Shown here piece by piece: positions 23,966-35,642 of a stretch of DNA of 64,000 nucleotides (positions are counted from its first letter, which is position 1; each line of letters starts with the position of its first letter). The stretch covers positions 186,001 through 250,000 of the forward strand of contig LUGG01000009.1 in assembly GCA_001683735.1 (NCBI GenBank), written 5' to 3'. This DNA is from Grifola frondosa (lineage: Eukaryota; Basidiomycota; Agaricomycetes; Polyporales; Grifolaceae). Both the position numbers and the translations under genes were made by a program. The notes under the pieces are model-generated. The model was not told where the DNA came from, did no database searches, and worked only from the letters and a program-made list of their open reading frames with translations.

Positions 23966-25244
23966 TTACGTCGCCCAGGGCTCCACACGATAACCGCCCG
24001 CGATCCCTTCGAGCACCCCTGCCATCGAGCAGTATGTCACGCTTTCATGGCCAACCAGGTTATAGTCGCTCTTGACGGACCTGTCAAAATCTATGACGCG
24101 AAAATTATGAACCTTTCGATGGAACGGGCATTTCTTCCCATTAAACCCGGGAGGAGCAGGAGGAGCGCAGAGGATATTGGCGTAACGAATATCGCGATGC
24201 TCTACACCCATATGCGAGAGGTCATGGAATACCTGCCAAAGGTCTTTGCTGCAAGCCCGTATTTTAGAGACATCACATTAGGACCAAAGTATCAACGCTC
24301 ACTTCTTTCGATAGTCTACTCTCATCGTCAAGCCTTCACCAACACGTTCCAATAGCAGGAACGAGAGCTTCCTCGTCGGCGAATCAACGATATCGTCATT
24401 CTCTGATACTCCACCCTTGTGCTCCCGATAACCCTCTTTCATATCACGGACGGTGTACCCGTCCACCAGGTCTGCTTCGAACCAACTATAGCACCTTGGG
24501 ATAGACACGCCCTGGATCTTTAGCAGCTCGTTGTACATTGCCGCCTCTCGTGCTATACTCGATTGGTGCTCGAATGCAGCGATTTTGATGACTAGCTCAG
24601 GTAATACTGGTGCGACTGGAGGTTCTAAGGAGTCTGATGGACTGAAAGGGTCGTAGAGGCGCGAGGCAGAGGCTAGATAGACACTCCCGTAACGACCTCT
24701 ATCGTGCTTCGGTCCAACGGTGATGTCTAGATGGAGATCTAATGGATCCGGAAGACCGACGTCTACAAAAGGAGGGATGCCATCGGGAAGCAGCCAAGGT
24801 TCACATGTGTGGTGCAATGTCGCGACCGGAGGTAGGTCGCTGACGGATGCGGCCTCGATAACAACGTCGGAACCATCTTTCGCATTCACGAGCCCATGGA
24901 CTAGGATGGTGCCAATTGCATTGGGTGCCTGTTAGACATATTGAACGTCGTTGAGCGGAAGAGGAAGCATGTAAACATACCAAATGTCTATTTCTTGGGA
25001 ACTTCTCGCTCATGACCAAAACAATTGAAATTCAATCTGGGGAATATGGGTAGCGTGTGCGGTAACGAAATCTCATTGAGAGAGGGATGTGGCGTATGTA
25101 CCAAAGCGGTTGCCGCTGGAAAAAGGATGATCGATCGAAATCTATGGGGCTCATGCACAGCGCTGACAATGCTAGCTCACCTTTCAAGACCCGTTGTGCC
25201 AATGTGAAGCTGATTCCAATAGGAGATGGAGTTGTCTCCGTCAA
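23966..25244 (-). CDS. Atypical protein-kinase-like protein
   Basis: A member of the large basidiomycete set of kinase-like genes. Read on minus: first exon 25244-25181 (MTETTPSPIGISFTLAQRVLK), then one or two exons with an unclear join near 25000. The exon at 24889-24299 has LPPVATLHHTCEPWLLPDGI, a glycine loop DRGRYGSVYLAS, a VIKIA lysine strand and LSFLLLERVGEGL as hinge. The last exon 24250-23966 has HDLSHMGVEHRDIRYANIL as catalytic loop and VIDFDRS where DFG normally stands. The HRD Asp and a VIK Lys are present, so phosphotransfer is possible, but the activation segment is very short. A frame break (AAG AAA TAG at about 24990) suggests one missing base. Substrate unknown. Confidence 0.6.
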
Positions 25245-25648
25245 GACACAGTCCTATATCACGTCCTGTGCTCGGGGATGAAGCTATTTAGAAGAACTCA
25301 TGAATGTATGTAATGATACATACGAGCTAGAGAGAGCAAGAGCATTTCACAATGTACAAAGCATTCATGATGCATATATTTATTGACGTACACTCTCTTC
25401 CATCGAAGACAAATCTACTTACGGCTGCAACTCGTTGTCAACATAAACTTGCAGCCAATGCATGTGCGCAATCGCTGCGAACAAGAAATTGGAAGATGCG
25501 TTCGTATTGAGATGAAGCGCATGGACGTATGAAACGCGTCTGTTTGCACTATAATCGGTCGGGTCCTGCGACAGACTTCAGTGTCTATTGGAGGCGATAT
25601 GGTAGGTGAAAACCCACCCAAGAACTTATGCAGCCTTAAACGCACTCA
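25245..25648. other. Intergenic stretch, nothing recognised
   Basis: About 400 bases between the start of the kinase-like gene and the end of F-box copy 1, both on -. It presumably contains the kinase promoter and the F-box terminator. No motif recognised. Confidence 0.45.
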
Positions 25649-27193
25649 TCATCCGGCGTGCGGCAATAAATCACCTGAGGACAGATATGAAGTCTGTAGT
25701 CGAAGAAGTCGCGATTGACGTACCATCCCAGTCGAAATTCACGATAGACTCCAAGTCAGCATCAAGCATGAATTGCCTCACGCGCTCACCCTCCCATGGC
25801 GGAATCTCCGTCAATGTCCGCTCAGAACTATCTCCCGTGATGCGCCACCAGGAAAATACGCTTTGCCCGACGCTGTCACCTAAGGGGAATGATTCAGATG
25901 ATGCGGGATCGCCCTTTTGGCCCACCGCGAGTACGAAGTAGCGAAGGGTCGGGATGGCTTTCGCGATGATATCCGGCAATGTCAGCTTTATCTCCTCGTC
26001 CGATATAAATGTGTTGTCGTCAGAGTTGCGAGGAAAAGGTTGACAGGGCATATTGATCCGCAGATATACGACAGGCAGCATGTCAAGCAGAAGAGGCACT
26101 CTCGGCTGCCGGGCGGATGCCATGTCAAGAAAAATCAGGATGCAGATATGATCACGGGACGCACCAGCCATTGAGTACGATCACATTTTTCTGAAGAAGA
26201 GTGCCGGTGTAAATCTATCTCCAGTGCCTTCATCCTTGGAGCCGCTCGAATTAAGCCTTGCCAGAACGGCCGTTTCGCTGTCATCCTGACCGCGCAGCTG
26301 AGGAACACGGGAGAGATCACCCGGACGGCATTTAATACATCTGATACCTTCAGCTCGAGAACGTCTAGCCCGTGAACCTGACACAAAGTGTCGAGATTTT
26401 CGATGTACTCAAGATCGCCGGCGAGCATGAGGTGACGAAGTTTCGGCCAGCACTTCCCATCCAGCGAGTGGATCAGTCCAACATCGCAAAGTTCAAGACA
26501 CCGAACATTGGGAAACGTGTCTACGAGAGCGTCCCAAGGGACTATGGACTCCTCGAGAGTAAGACCGCGGACGTGCGGCAATGACATGGGTGCATACTCA
26601 GTCTCGGATTCTGAATCGCCAAAGGCTGTCAAATGAAGATGCAGGGGTTTTGTGAAGGATGCGATGCTGGAGAAGAGGAGCGAATACGCCGAAGCGGTCT
26701 CGAGACCGCCTACATGTAGAACTCGTGGATTGCTCCGCATGCGTTCGATGACCTGGAAGCATTCCGCTGTACGAGCATCGAAAACTTTGACAAATTCGAG
26801 TTTCGTGAGAGCAATGAACGCATCGCCAATGCGCGGGTCGGTTTCGAGTAGTTCTGCGAAACCTTCGATAACGATACGCTTTAGGTTCATCGCCTGCTCC
26901 AGCAGGTCTCCGACTAGTTTTGCGTACTGCTCGTAATCGCATCCGAGGGACTCCTTAAAATTCGCTATCGTTAGCTCCTTTAGACGATGAGCACGGTTTG
27001 GAATATCTGAGAGCATATAATCATGCACTTCGCCCAGTTTCTCCGAATCCTCGCAACGGGCCGCGGTAGGCACCTGTTGTATAGCAATTGGGTAGATGGC
27101 TCGACCGGTCAGGGACAGCTGAAGTGCATCTCGAGGGGAAAGATATGACACCAATGCGAGAAGAACGTCATCGTTGAGCGAGAGAAAACTCAT
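25649..27193 (-). CDS. F-box protein with degenerate leucine-rich repeats (copy 1)
   Basis: Probable substrate receptor of an SCF ubiquitin ligase. The F-box occupies the first ~40 residues (MSFLSLNDDVLLALVSYLSP-RDALQLSLTGRAIYPIAIQQ). The rest is a chain of irregular LRR-like units (LKELTIANF, LTKLEFVKVF, HVRGLTLEES, NVRCLELCDVGL, LRHLMLAGDLEYIENLD). Exon 1 is 27193-26165, the intron is 26106-26164, and exon 2 starts at 26105 in phase (PRVPLLLDMLPVVYLR). A further intron at the conserved ...DFDWDG end leads to a stop at 25649-25651; without splicing the frame ends at 25671. The intron after DWDG recurs in copy 2, which supports it. This is the only intact-looking copy in the window. Confidence 0.75.
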
Positions 27194-27488
27194 TGCGGCA
27201 CAGTATTGGTGAAAGAGAGAGGTGGGGGTACGCGTTCGAATGGTCACAAAAGCATCGCGACCGGTCACGCAAGTACATGGTGTGACGAGCGTGTATTTCC
27301 CGGGACGCTAAGTCTAGCAAAGTCATTGAGGGCTCATACAAGAACTTGTGTAGATGCTGATCCAAAGCGAATAAACCCGTGCACATCAACCTAACAAGTT
27401 TACATCATGAACTCCTGTCCAACATAGATACAGACCGTCCTCACCCACCACGTACAAGCTTCGAGCAGTCAAAAGTCATATTCGGAGA

Positions 27489-28555
27489 TCATCTCACATT
27501 CGATCCTCCCAGACCAGTACTTCGTCTCATCTGTCCCAAGTTCGACGGTCCCTCTCCGCGATCATCAGAGTCAAACCCGGACCGCGGCACCCACCCAGAA
27601 GAGAACACACTGTCAGGCTGGCGAAGAGGGCGAACAACGCGCTCCCTCTCCCAATCGTAGAGCCCAGCGCGGGCGTCCCGATTCCTTTCGCGCTCGCGAG
27701 TGTTGTACAGGTATGAGCCCAGTCCACCGAGCGCGGCGCCTGTCCAGAATCCAGGCCGCCAGCCGTCCCCTTGCGCGTCATTGGACGAGGGCGGATGTTT
27801 TGAATACGGTGGCGGTGCACCGGCATTGTTGTCCGAGCCGCGCCAAGAGTTATCGCCAGGATGCCAGTCTGTACCTGGACGAGGAAGACGAGGGGCGGAC
27901 CCATCCGTACTGCCTGATCGCCCATTTAGACAAGATGTGACCAGGCTATAGAGGATGAGGAGGAGACAGGCGATCCAGAAAATGGTGAACACAGCCGCGG
28001 CTGGATCTTCTGATACAGCTAAGGAGGAAAAAGTTAGCATCCTGACTGTAACGAGGGAACGTATTCTCACTTCCAAACCATCGGGATATGCGGGAGGGGG
28101 TAGAAGGCTGGTTATCTGAACGGAGTGCTCCCGGAACCTGAACTAGACGATAATCTAAAGCACAGGAACCTACGAAGACAATTGTAAGGACTGAATCCGC
28201 CATTAGAATCCCAACATACCTTTCAGTACATAGGGGTCACCCGGACCATCCCATCCTTCGCAAGACACTTCCACTCTGCCAAATCGTAGTGAATCTGGAA
28301 GGTCAGTTTCGCACTGTTCGGACGCGCCCGCCGTGAGTTTCATAGGCACATTTGAATCAGAACGCCACTCGCCTTCCAATCGACGTCCGTCCCCTCGCCT
28401 CCAATATTCACACATCGAATGACCTCCGGGGTGTACAGATTACACGGTTTCCCGATGCAATTCAGCTGAGGTACGGGCTTGCCCCTTCGTGATAGAGTCT
28501 GAGCATCCTTGTAGAAAGTCAGAGATTTGATGCGAGATAAAGCAACCCGAGACAT
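27489..28555 (-). CDS. SARAF-like store-operated calcium entry regulator
   Basis: Homologue of SARAF (DUF1183), an ER membrane protein that dampens store-operated calcium entry in animals; its role in fungi is unclear. Minus strand, four exons. The first two luminal exons hold the family cysteines and motifs: SRVALSRIKSLTFYKDAQTL, SRRGKPVPQLNC, IRCVNIGGEGTDVDWK, CETDLPDSLRFGRVEVSCEG and DPYVLKGSCALDYRL. The last exon has one membrane helix (AVFTIFWIACLLLILYSLV) and a Gly/Arg-rich cytosolic tail. The intron at 28314-28372 has a GC donor (GCGAGT). The expected N-terminal signal peptide is not visible; the frame begins at the ATG at 28555. An upstream exon or another missing base may hide it. 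Confidence 0.78.
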
Positions 28556-29510
28556 GGCAGTCGGATTTCACAAGCTCGTAGTTTTGCTGCAACTGTTGAT
28601 TTGTTTGCTGAATAAAGTCGGTGCACAAGGCGTTGTGGTAAGAGCTGAACTAGCACACCGCCAGGTGTACAGTACGTGGAGTGACGTGTTCGCGCAGCGC
28701 CTCGAACATGGCGGAACAACACTGATAATCAGACAACATCGGTGAGTTTGTTACGCATTTCCAGAGCATAGATATCGTTCAGCATGATTAGACTATGATT
28801 GGAGGGTGAAGACAAAGAAATAGAATTTTGTTCTGTTTGTCTTATTGCGAAGGAGAAAGGCCGTGGGAACAACATACTATTCTGGTCATGTAGCAAACCT
28901 CTGACATGAACTCTCCAACCACTGTAGAAGTAGTGGCATGCGCAATTGTCCGAGAAATATTTCCGTCCGAAGTTGATTTGTCTCGCATGCTTGGCACAAA
29001 TCATCCGAAGTTATCTTAATGTTCACTTTCTTCCAGTGACCCATGACTCCCCACTGATGAAACTCGGGCAATGATATACATTGAGAAAGACGCCGAGCAT
29101 ATTGAAATTTGACCATCTACTTAGGTTCCTGGCACAGTTCTTGCGCGTAGAATACAGGATAGAGGACATTCCGCTTGACTCACAGTCATACAGATACTCC
29201 GCGTTGCTGATGCCAGTGAGTGTCTGCTATATTTCATCTTCCTCTACGTTTCTCACGAAGATGGATAGACAGGTATTGTCGTCACTTGTTGACGGAAAAA
29301 ACACGTCTCACAAGCACCCAGAATTGATCCACGATAATAATCCTACCACGAAGACTCGCATCATGCTCGATCGGTCAATACTCCTTCCTCTCATGTGATC
29401 GTTATACCGAACATTTTCACGGTCGCATTTGGGACATTTCTCGGAAATACGACGGTCGTTCATCCAGCCAAGATGTTCGGGTGATCGTCTCATTTAGCCT
29501 ATGGGAATAA
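28556..29510. other. Divergent intergenic region between SARAF-like and GH5 genes
   Basis: Almost 1 kb shared upstream of two divergent genes. Only short frames occur. On + the first bases could encode a signal-peptide-like sequence overlapping the SARAF start codon (see rejected items). Confidence 0.45.
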
Positions 29511-29518
29511 TATATAAT
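29511..29518 (+). promoter_or_regulatory. TATA-like box upstream of GH5 endoglucanase
   Basis: TATATAAT lies 26 bases before the ATG at 29537 and 51 bases before the ATG at 29562. The longer spacing fits transcription starting before 29562 and supports that ATG as the biological start. Confidence 0.4.
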
Positions 29519-29536
29519 AGGGTCAACAGCTGGCCG

Positions 29537-31456
29537 ATGTTCACCAACTGTTCTCGTCCTCATGAGTCTGTAATCCTCTCTATAGCAGTTGCACTTGCGC
29601 TCGGGGCTCCCGCCCTTTCGGTGTCAGTATGGGGTCAATGTGGGGTGAGAAAATGTTATTGTTACACTGCTCAAATATTCCTGACACAGCTCAGGGAATT
29701 GGTTGGACTGGATCCACCGTCTGCGATTCGGGCTCGACCTGTGTTGAATTGAATTCATGTATGTCATGCATGTTCCCCGCAACACGTGTACTCTCTGACG
29801 GTGTATTACTTTGCACCAGACTATTTCCAGTGCCTGCCGGCCACCACGACGACCCCCACGACTTCCACCGGAGGCTCGCCGTCCACGACGTCCTCGGCGC
29901 CGTCATCCTCAGTCTGCTCGGGCTCGCGCACAAAGTTCAAATTTTTCGGTGTCAATGAGTCTGGTGCAGAGTTCGGGAACACGAACATTCCTGGTGTGCT
30001 GGGCACGGATTACACATGGCCCTCGCCGTCTAGCGTCGATGTGCGTTGTTTTGTCATTGGCTATACAATGAAAGTAAAGTAAAGTGGAATGACTTGCGAT
30101 TCCATAGTTCTTCATGGAGCAAGGCTTCAACACCTTCCGTATTCCATTCCTGATGGAACGTATGAGTCCCCCAGCCACCGGTCTCACTGGAGCTTTCGAT
30201 GCTACCTATCTGAGTGGTTTGCAGACGGTGAGGCGCTTTCTACGATCAAATCTTTCCCTATCATATTGAGCGTGAGTTAGATCGTTTCTTACATCACTGG
30301 CAAGGGTGGCTTTGCTGTTGTGGACCGTATGTGGGCCTGTCTCTTTGCATGAGCGATACCTCAACCTCTTGATAGCGCACAACTTCATGATCTACAACGG
30401 AACGACCATCTCGAGCACTTCGGAGTGAGTGCGGTTGACGCATTGAAGCTCCGGCGCTGACTTCATCATCCCGGCAGTTTCCAGACTTGGTGGACGAATT
30501 TCAGCAATGAATTTGTATGTCGGCTTCTTTCTTGATATGTAATATTCTGATCACCATTGATCATAGAAAACAAACTCCAATGTTATCTTCGGCAAGTGAC
30601 ATTACTGAGACATTCGGATTGTTGTCCTGACGATGTCGCAGACCTGATGAATGAGCCGTATACTATTTCCGCTGCGACCGTTTTCGACCTGGTACTTTGA
30701 TACCGCTAGGATTCTCACAGTTGACCTGATCCGCTTCCTCCAGATGCAGGCAGCTGTGAATGGTGTTCGATCCAGCGGCGCCACCAGCCAACTTATCCTC
30801 GTAGAAGGAACTAGTTATACGGGTGCATGGAGTGAGTAATGCTCTGATAGATATATTCTCCGATGGTGTTTACGTTGCGACATTTCTCAGCTTGGACGAC
30901 ATCTTCTGGCAATAGTGCTGTGTTTGGTGCTATCCAGGATCCGAACAACAACATTGCCATCGGTGAGGATTTTTATATTATACGTACTAGGCTGGCATTG
31001 AGCTCGATTGGCCAGAAATGCACCAGTACCTCGATTCTGATGGCTCCGGCACCTCTGCTACGTGTGTTTCGTCTACTATCGGCGCGGAGCGGCTCGCAGA
31101 CGCCACCGCATGGCTGCAAGCCAACAACCTCAAAGGATTCCTTGGCGAGATCGGCGCCGGGTCCAACTGTACGTTGTTCCTCTTTCGGCGCGCTGAATCC
31201 CAAAATCATGCTCTTGCATAGCCGTATGCATCAGCGCTATCCAGGGCGCGCTGTGCTCGATGCAGCAGGCCGGCGGCGTGTGGCTTGGTACTCTTTGGTG
31301 GGCTGCGGGCCCGTGGTGGGGCACTGTGAGTTCTTCTAATTTATGTTTACCTGTCTGGTTGCTCACAAAACGTCGTAGTACTTCCAATCCATCGAGCCTC
31401 CGAGCGGTGCTGCCATCCCTCAGATCCTTCCGCAGGCCCTCGAGCCGTTCCTCTAA
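29537..31456 (+). CDS. GH5 endo-beta-1,4-glucanase with N-terminal CBM1
   Basis: Secreted cellulase cutting internal beta-1,4-glucan bonds. Fourteen exons sum to 1215 bases (404 residues). In order: signal peptide, CBM1 ([20 protein letters not shown] to YYFQCLPA), a Thr/Ser/Pro linker, then the GH5 barrel. Barrel motifs are [40 protein letters not shown], the acid/base Glu in [37 protein letters not shown], the nucleophile Glu in [11 protein letters not shown], and [12 protein letters not shown]; these resemble subfamily GH5_5. The intron at 30592-30641 has a GC donor. The ATG at 29537 gives a poor N-terminus, while the ATG at 29562 would give a perfect signal peptide ([19 protein letters not shown]) if one base were added just after it. 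Confidence 0.9.
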
Positions 31457-31953
31457 ATGCGAAATTGATGAGCATGGCAAGAGTCTATCTCGTTTTTTAT
31501 GTTATTGCAGGATGGTATTGGCTAGAAGTTTGCAATAAATTTCTATGCAGCGAACAAGAAGTGTATTCTCCGCCTTCCCTATCAATGTCGTGGAACTATA
31601 TGCAGTATTACCTGTGAATGCGCGGGCGGTGAGTGATTGGACTAGAATTAACGTAACTGTCCCAGTTTGCAGAAGACTCAAGGTCTGCCTCGAGACACCT
31701 AGTCCCTCACAGGTCCGCCTCCCATCATAACGGACAATTTACGAACCGCGATGGGTATGTGGCGATGACTCTCTGTCTCTTGGGCGGATGGAGATAGTTT
31801 GGGTATTAGCTACACCTAACAGCAAAAAATACTCTCGATGTAGGAAGGTATTTACTCCCGGACTCCTCCGGCCACCTATGATCAACCATTTAAGTTATCC
31901 TAAAATCATTGAACTCTACATCTTCTCGTTTGGAAAGTCAATTTGTGACGCGG
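31457..31953. other. Convergent intergenic stretch, nothing recognised
   Basis: About 500 bases between the GH5 stop and the F-box copy 2 stop. Presumed 3' untranslated regions and terminators of both genes. No motif recognised. Confidence 0.45.
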
Positions 31954-33476
31954 CTATGCCCTATCTGGAATCTCTCCATCTGTAGATGTGGATGAGTAGA
32001 GTGAAAAACCATGGAACGTGGCAAGAGACATACCATCCCAGTCCATGTTCTCGATGGACTCGAAGTCGGAATTGAGCAAAAACCACCTCACACACTCTCC
32101 TTGCCACCATGATATCTCTGTCAGCTTGCGTTCAGGTCCGCTCCCCGTAATGCGCCACCACGTGAACCTCTTTCCCGCATCATCGCCGTCTAGACGTTCG
32201 TTGCTAGCATCCCACATCTCGCAAGCGTACGCGATGTATCGAAGTGATGGGAAGAGCTCTACGAAAAGCCTTGGCAATTTCTGCCTTCTCATGTCATCTG
32301 ACATGCCCTTTGCCACGGGTGTACTTGGAAGATATGGGCGGCGTAATGATCCGCATACACACAAGAGGTATGCTATGCAATGTGGGAGAAACCTCCGCCT
32401 GATTTGAAGAGTCAGTATTAGTGAAGAACAAAATATAAGGTGGGTACGCACCAGCCACCGTTTCCGAACCTGATCGAGGTAGATATCCTGCAGAAATAAT
32501 TCAACGAATCGCACCTTCGGTCCCACTTGGGGTATATTCCCCCAAAATCGTTGTCCGACTTTCAAGGAGATATTTAGAGACAGTACTAGGGAGAGACAGT
32601 TCGGATGCCTTCCAAAGCATTTTCCATGTCATCTTCCAGGTCTGTTATAGGTCTGATCAACCCAAACCAGTGGACTGGGCACCACGCGACGGCGTCATCG
32701 TATTGGTCTAGATTGAGGCGGCGAAGAGCTCGCCAACACTTGCCCTTCGTGTTAGACTCCTCGCTTGAAGAAACACTGTCATATTCCAGGAATTGAATGT
32801 TGGGAAATGAGTCGACGATAACAGACCAGGGAACCACGGAACTGAAGATCCGGAGATACCGCACGCTCGGCATATATATTGGTGAGGTTAGAGGTCCCGA
32901 CGTGCAGCCTTCGATACCGAAAGACGACAACTCGAGATGCTGGAGCCGCGTAAATGAGGGAAGAATGCTAAAGATAAGAGGAAATGCATCATCTCTCTCT
33001 AGATCCGATAGGAATAGCCTGCGCGGACTGCTGCACAGTTGCTTGACTACAGCGATAGCCTCGTCCTCATGCATTTCGTAGACCTCAAGGCTTTCCAGCC
33101 GCGCAAGAGCGGAAATTGCCTCCCCGATACGAGGGTCGTGTTCGATAAAATCTGCGAGAGGGTCGATGGAGACACGTCTAAGGTTCACTGCTTGCTGGAA
33201 AAGGGCTCCAACCAGTGGAACCAATTCTATTTGAAGTGCTCCCCGAGTTATTTCGAAGTCTCGAAGTCGACGAGCACGATTCGGTATATCGGCAAGCATG
33301 TATGAGAGCACCTTGGCCAATTTTGCAGTCGTGAAGCATTGTACCACAGTAGGCACCTGCAGTATTGCGAGGGGATATATCTCTCGAGTAGTGAGAGATA
33401 AGTGAAGTGCCTCTAGAGGAGAGAGATAAGTGATGAGTTGGAGGAGGATATCATCCTTCAGTAAAAGCAAACTCAT
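31954..33476 (-). pseudogene. F-box protein copy 2, frame-broken
   Basis: Paralogue of the F-box gene at 25649-27193, with the same layout: F-box (MSLLLLKDDILLQLITYLSP-LEALHLSLTTREIYPLAILQ), ADIPNRARRLRDFEI, QQAVNLRRVSIDPLADFIE, LRR-like repeats, the intron after QVRKRWL, and an end at ENMDWDG plus a short spliced tail (stop 31954-31956). The frame is interrupted at about 32586 (TCTCCC then TAG). Adding one C would restore SP-LVLSLNISLKVGQRFWG, which aligns with copy 1. It is therefore either a recently broken gene or one sequence error from intact. It is followed upstream on the same strand by lipase 1, a pairing repeated in inverted order near 41.6-43.5 kb. Confidence 0.7.
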
Positions 33477-33768
33477 AGCAACGAGCGAGAAGAAGCTGGT
33501 TTCGGTTCAAGTTGAATTTTGAACTTTTGTGGCACCGCAACGGCATTGACGTGACGCGGTCACATAACATGGCGTCACACGTTGTCACTGTCGTTGCGCA
33601 CTTCGAACATTGAACATTGAATATTCGAACGTTGCGCTTTTGAAGGTGATTCTGCATCGCTGGAGCAGAGTTAATGATGGACTGCGGAATATCATTGGAC
33701 TTAACTAAAGCTCTCCACTACAGGGACAACCGAAACCCAAGTCACAGTCGGATACTGATGTTCTACAT

Positions 33769-34969
33769 CTAACAACCTGGCATCTCCACTCCGTCATACG
33801 GCCCGTCATGGTCGGACGCCTGCCCCTCGAATATGGTGGGCACATCTCCGACTATGCACTGATCGCTTTCGTTATCCTGACCTGTAAATGAGTCAGTAAC
33901 CATGATTCACCGCTCGTTCACACGTGCGGCGTGCTACCTGGACAAGATGCCCACTCGCCAGAATCTTGTATGTGCACCTCTCCGGACGGATGGTGATACC
34001 CCAGGAAGAGTCCTGGCAAAATAGGTACAGGGTCCTCTTTGTTGTTAATGTGGGTCACCGAGGCCGACTGGGCATCTACGTAATCTGCAAAGTCCTGGTT
34101 CCCCACGCGCGGGAGACCATATCCGATAAACCGCACGGTCACTCCTGGAAGATGCAGGGGAAAAAAATGGCGTCGAGCAGTGCAATAGCGGCACCTGGGT
34201 TTCGAGGCGCCAGGTTATTTACACCTGCTCAGTAGAAGGCACAATTTAAAACACACCGAGTGAGTGGCCCGTAATCGTTACCTTGCCACTGCCGAATTCG
34301 GACAATGCTGTTTGCACGGCAGACAAGACATCCGGTGCAGATCTAGAAAATTACTTGAAGCCATCAAGCGGACATTTCTTATAGGACGTACCTTGATTGT
34401 GAGCCAGCAAACCCGCTGTGAACCTTGATTGAAGAGCTAATCCCGGGAAACAGTGTAGGGGCTAGCGACTCCTGGATAATGTCGACATCCTCAAGAAGTG
34501 AAAGGCTTGAAAGCAGCTGAGACAATATGGTGCACGACTATTTAGCGAAAGAATGGCTCACATATCTTGAGTATTCGTCCCTTGATGTGATACGATTACC
34601 TCGCCCAATGTGGGGTCAAATCCAACAAACCCTTGCCGTGACCGTCAGCTACATGCATTCATTATTCAAAATGATGGATGATGGAAGCTGCCTACAAAAC
34701 TGGTTCGTATTACCATCTCCTCCTGATGCAACGGGCTTGAAGGTTGGATTTGCTTGACAACTGACTCCACAATTCCAGGCGATCGTCGACTCCGGTTGGC
34801 AATACGCAGCGCTTGCATAGTTGGTGTATGGCTTGAAAGCCGAGATCTGCGTCGACGAGAGAGCAGTTATTGCCTGCCGTTCTCTCAATGTTGGAGCAGG
34901 TAAGGCCCGGGTCATAGCGACGACCACGGCGAGCAGAGAGACGACACGTCGCGCGATGATGAGAGTCAT
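33769..34969 (-). CDS. Class 3 lipase, secreted (copy 1)
   Basis: Secreted triacylglycerol lipase or feruloyl-esterase-like hydrolase. Minus strand from 34969: signal peptide (MTLIIARRVVSLLAVVVAMT-RALPAP), propeptide-like segment ending RERQ, then AITALSSTQISAFKPYTNYA, AYCQPESTIAWNCGVSCQAN, WFVGFDPTLGEVIVSHQGT, LFPGISSSIKVHSGFAGSQS, the nucleophile elbow VTITGHSLG near 34255-34280, VRFIGYGLPRVGNQDFADYV, NNKEDPVPILPG (catalytic Asp region), LGYHHPSGEVHI (catalytic His region), and the C-terminus CIVGDVPTIFEG-DHDGPYDGVEMPGC. Several short introns. It is about 80% similar to the + strand copy at 41588-42767 over the N-terminal third, judged by eye. Confidence 0.82.
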
Positions 34970-35642
34970 GCCGTCTATAATGCGAGGAATATCACACAGC
35001 GGGCGAACGGTTGGTATGAAAGCATGATGTCGCCGACGAGTTTATAAGGTGGGATGGCATGGAAGTTTTGTGACACCGAACGGGGATGTCATGCGATGGA
35101 CCCATATTAGTGTGCTTCAAGGTCCTGATAAAGATGATGTTCATTGGTATTCTCACATCTATCACCGCTTTCACGTCGCGGCTGCCGGAGAGGTTGTCGA
35201 CGTTCTGTAACAGCTGATCCTCAAATGCCGTCCGTTGAACTCCTCGGCAGCGTCATATTTATGATAGCACAGCATTTGCATCCCAGCAATGTCTACGATT
35301 TATCGGTGTGGTCACCGAACAGTAGGCGGTCAGGGATGCCAGCACCAAATAGAAAAACAGTATAGCGCTAGTAATAGGTGTGCAGCTCTAAATATATCTA
35401 GTGTGAGTAGCTTGCTCTCCCTTGAAGTGCTCAGAGGACGGCTGAGGAACAATATTGCGGCGGGAGTCGCAGGATGTCGATCAGTCGATCAGAGATCTAC
35501 AAATGTGCCACTCAGTAACACTGTCGACGAGCAGAGAAGAATAAAGTCACGATAGAATATATATTACATATCCAGAGTACCTGTAGATCCAGCAGCAGCA
35601 CAATGCTTCTATGTGTACAACATCACAATCTCGAACCAATAC
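34970..35642. other. Intergenic stretch, nothing recognised
   Basis: About 670 bases between the lipase 1 start and the MFS transporter stop, both on -. It should hold the lipase promoter. No repeat or RNA recognised. Confidence 0.45.

Noticed and set aside
28554..28745. Plus-strand frame with a signal-peptide-like start overlapping the SARAF ATG
   Set aside because: Only ~60 residues, no domain and no continuation. SARAF homology on the other strand is clear. Kept only as a curiosity in findings.
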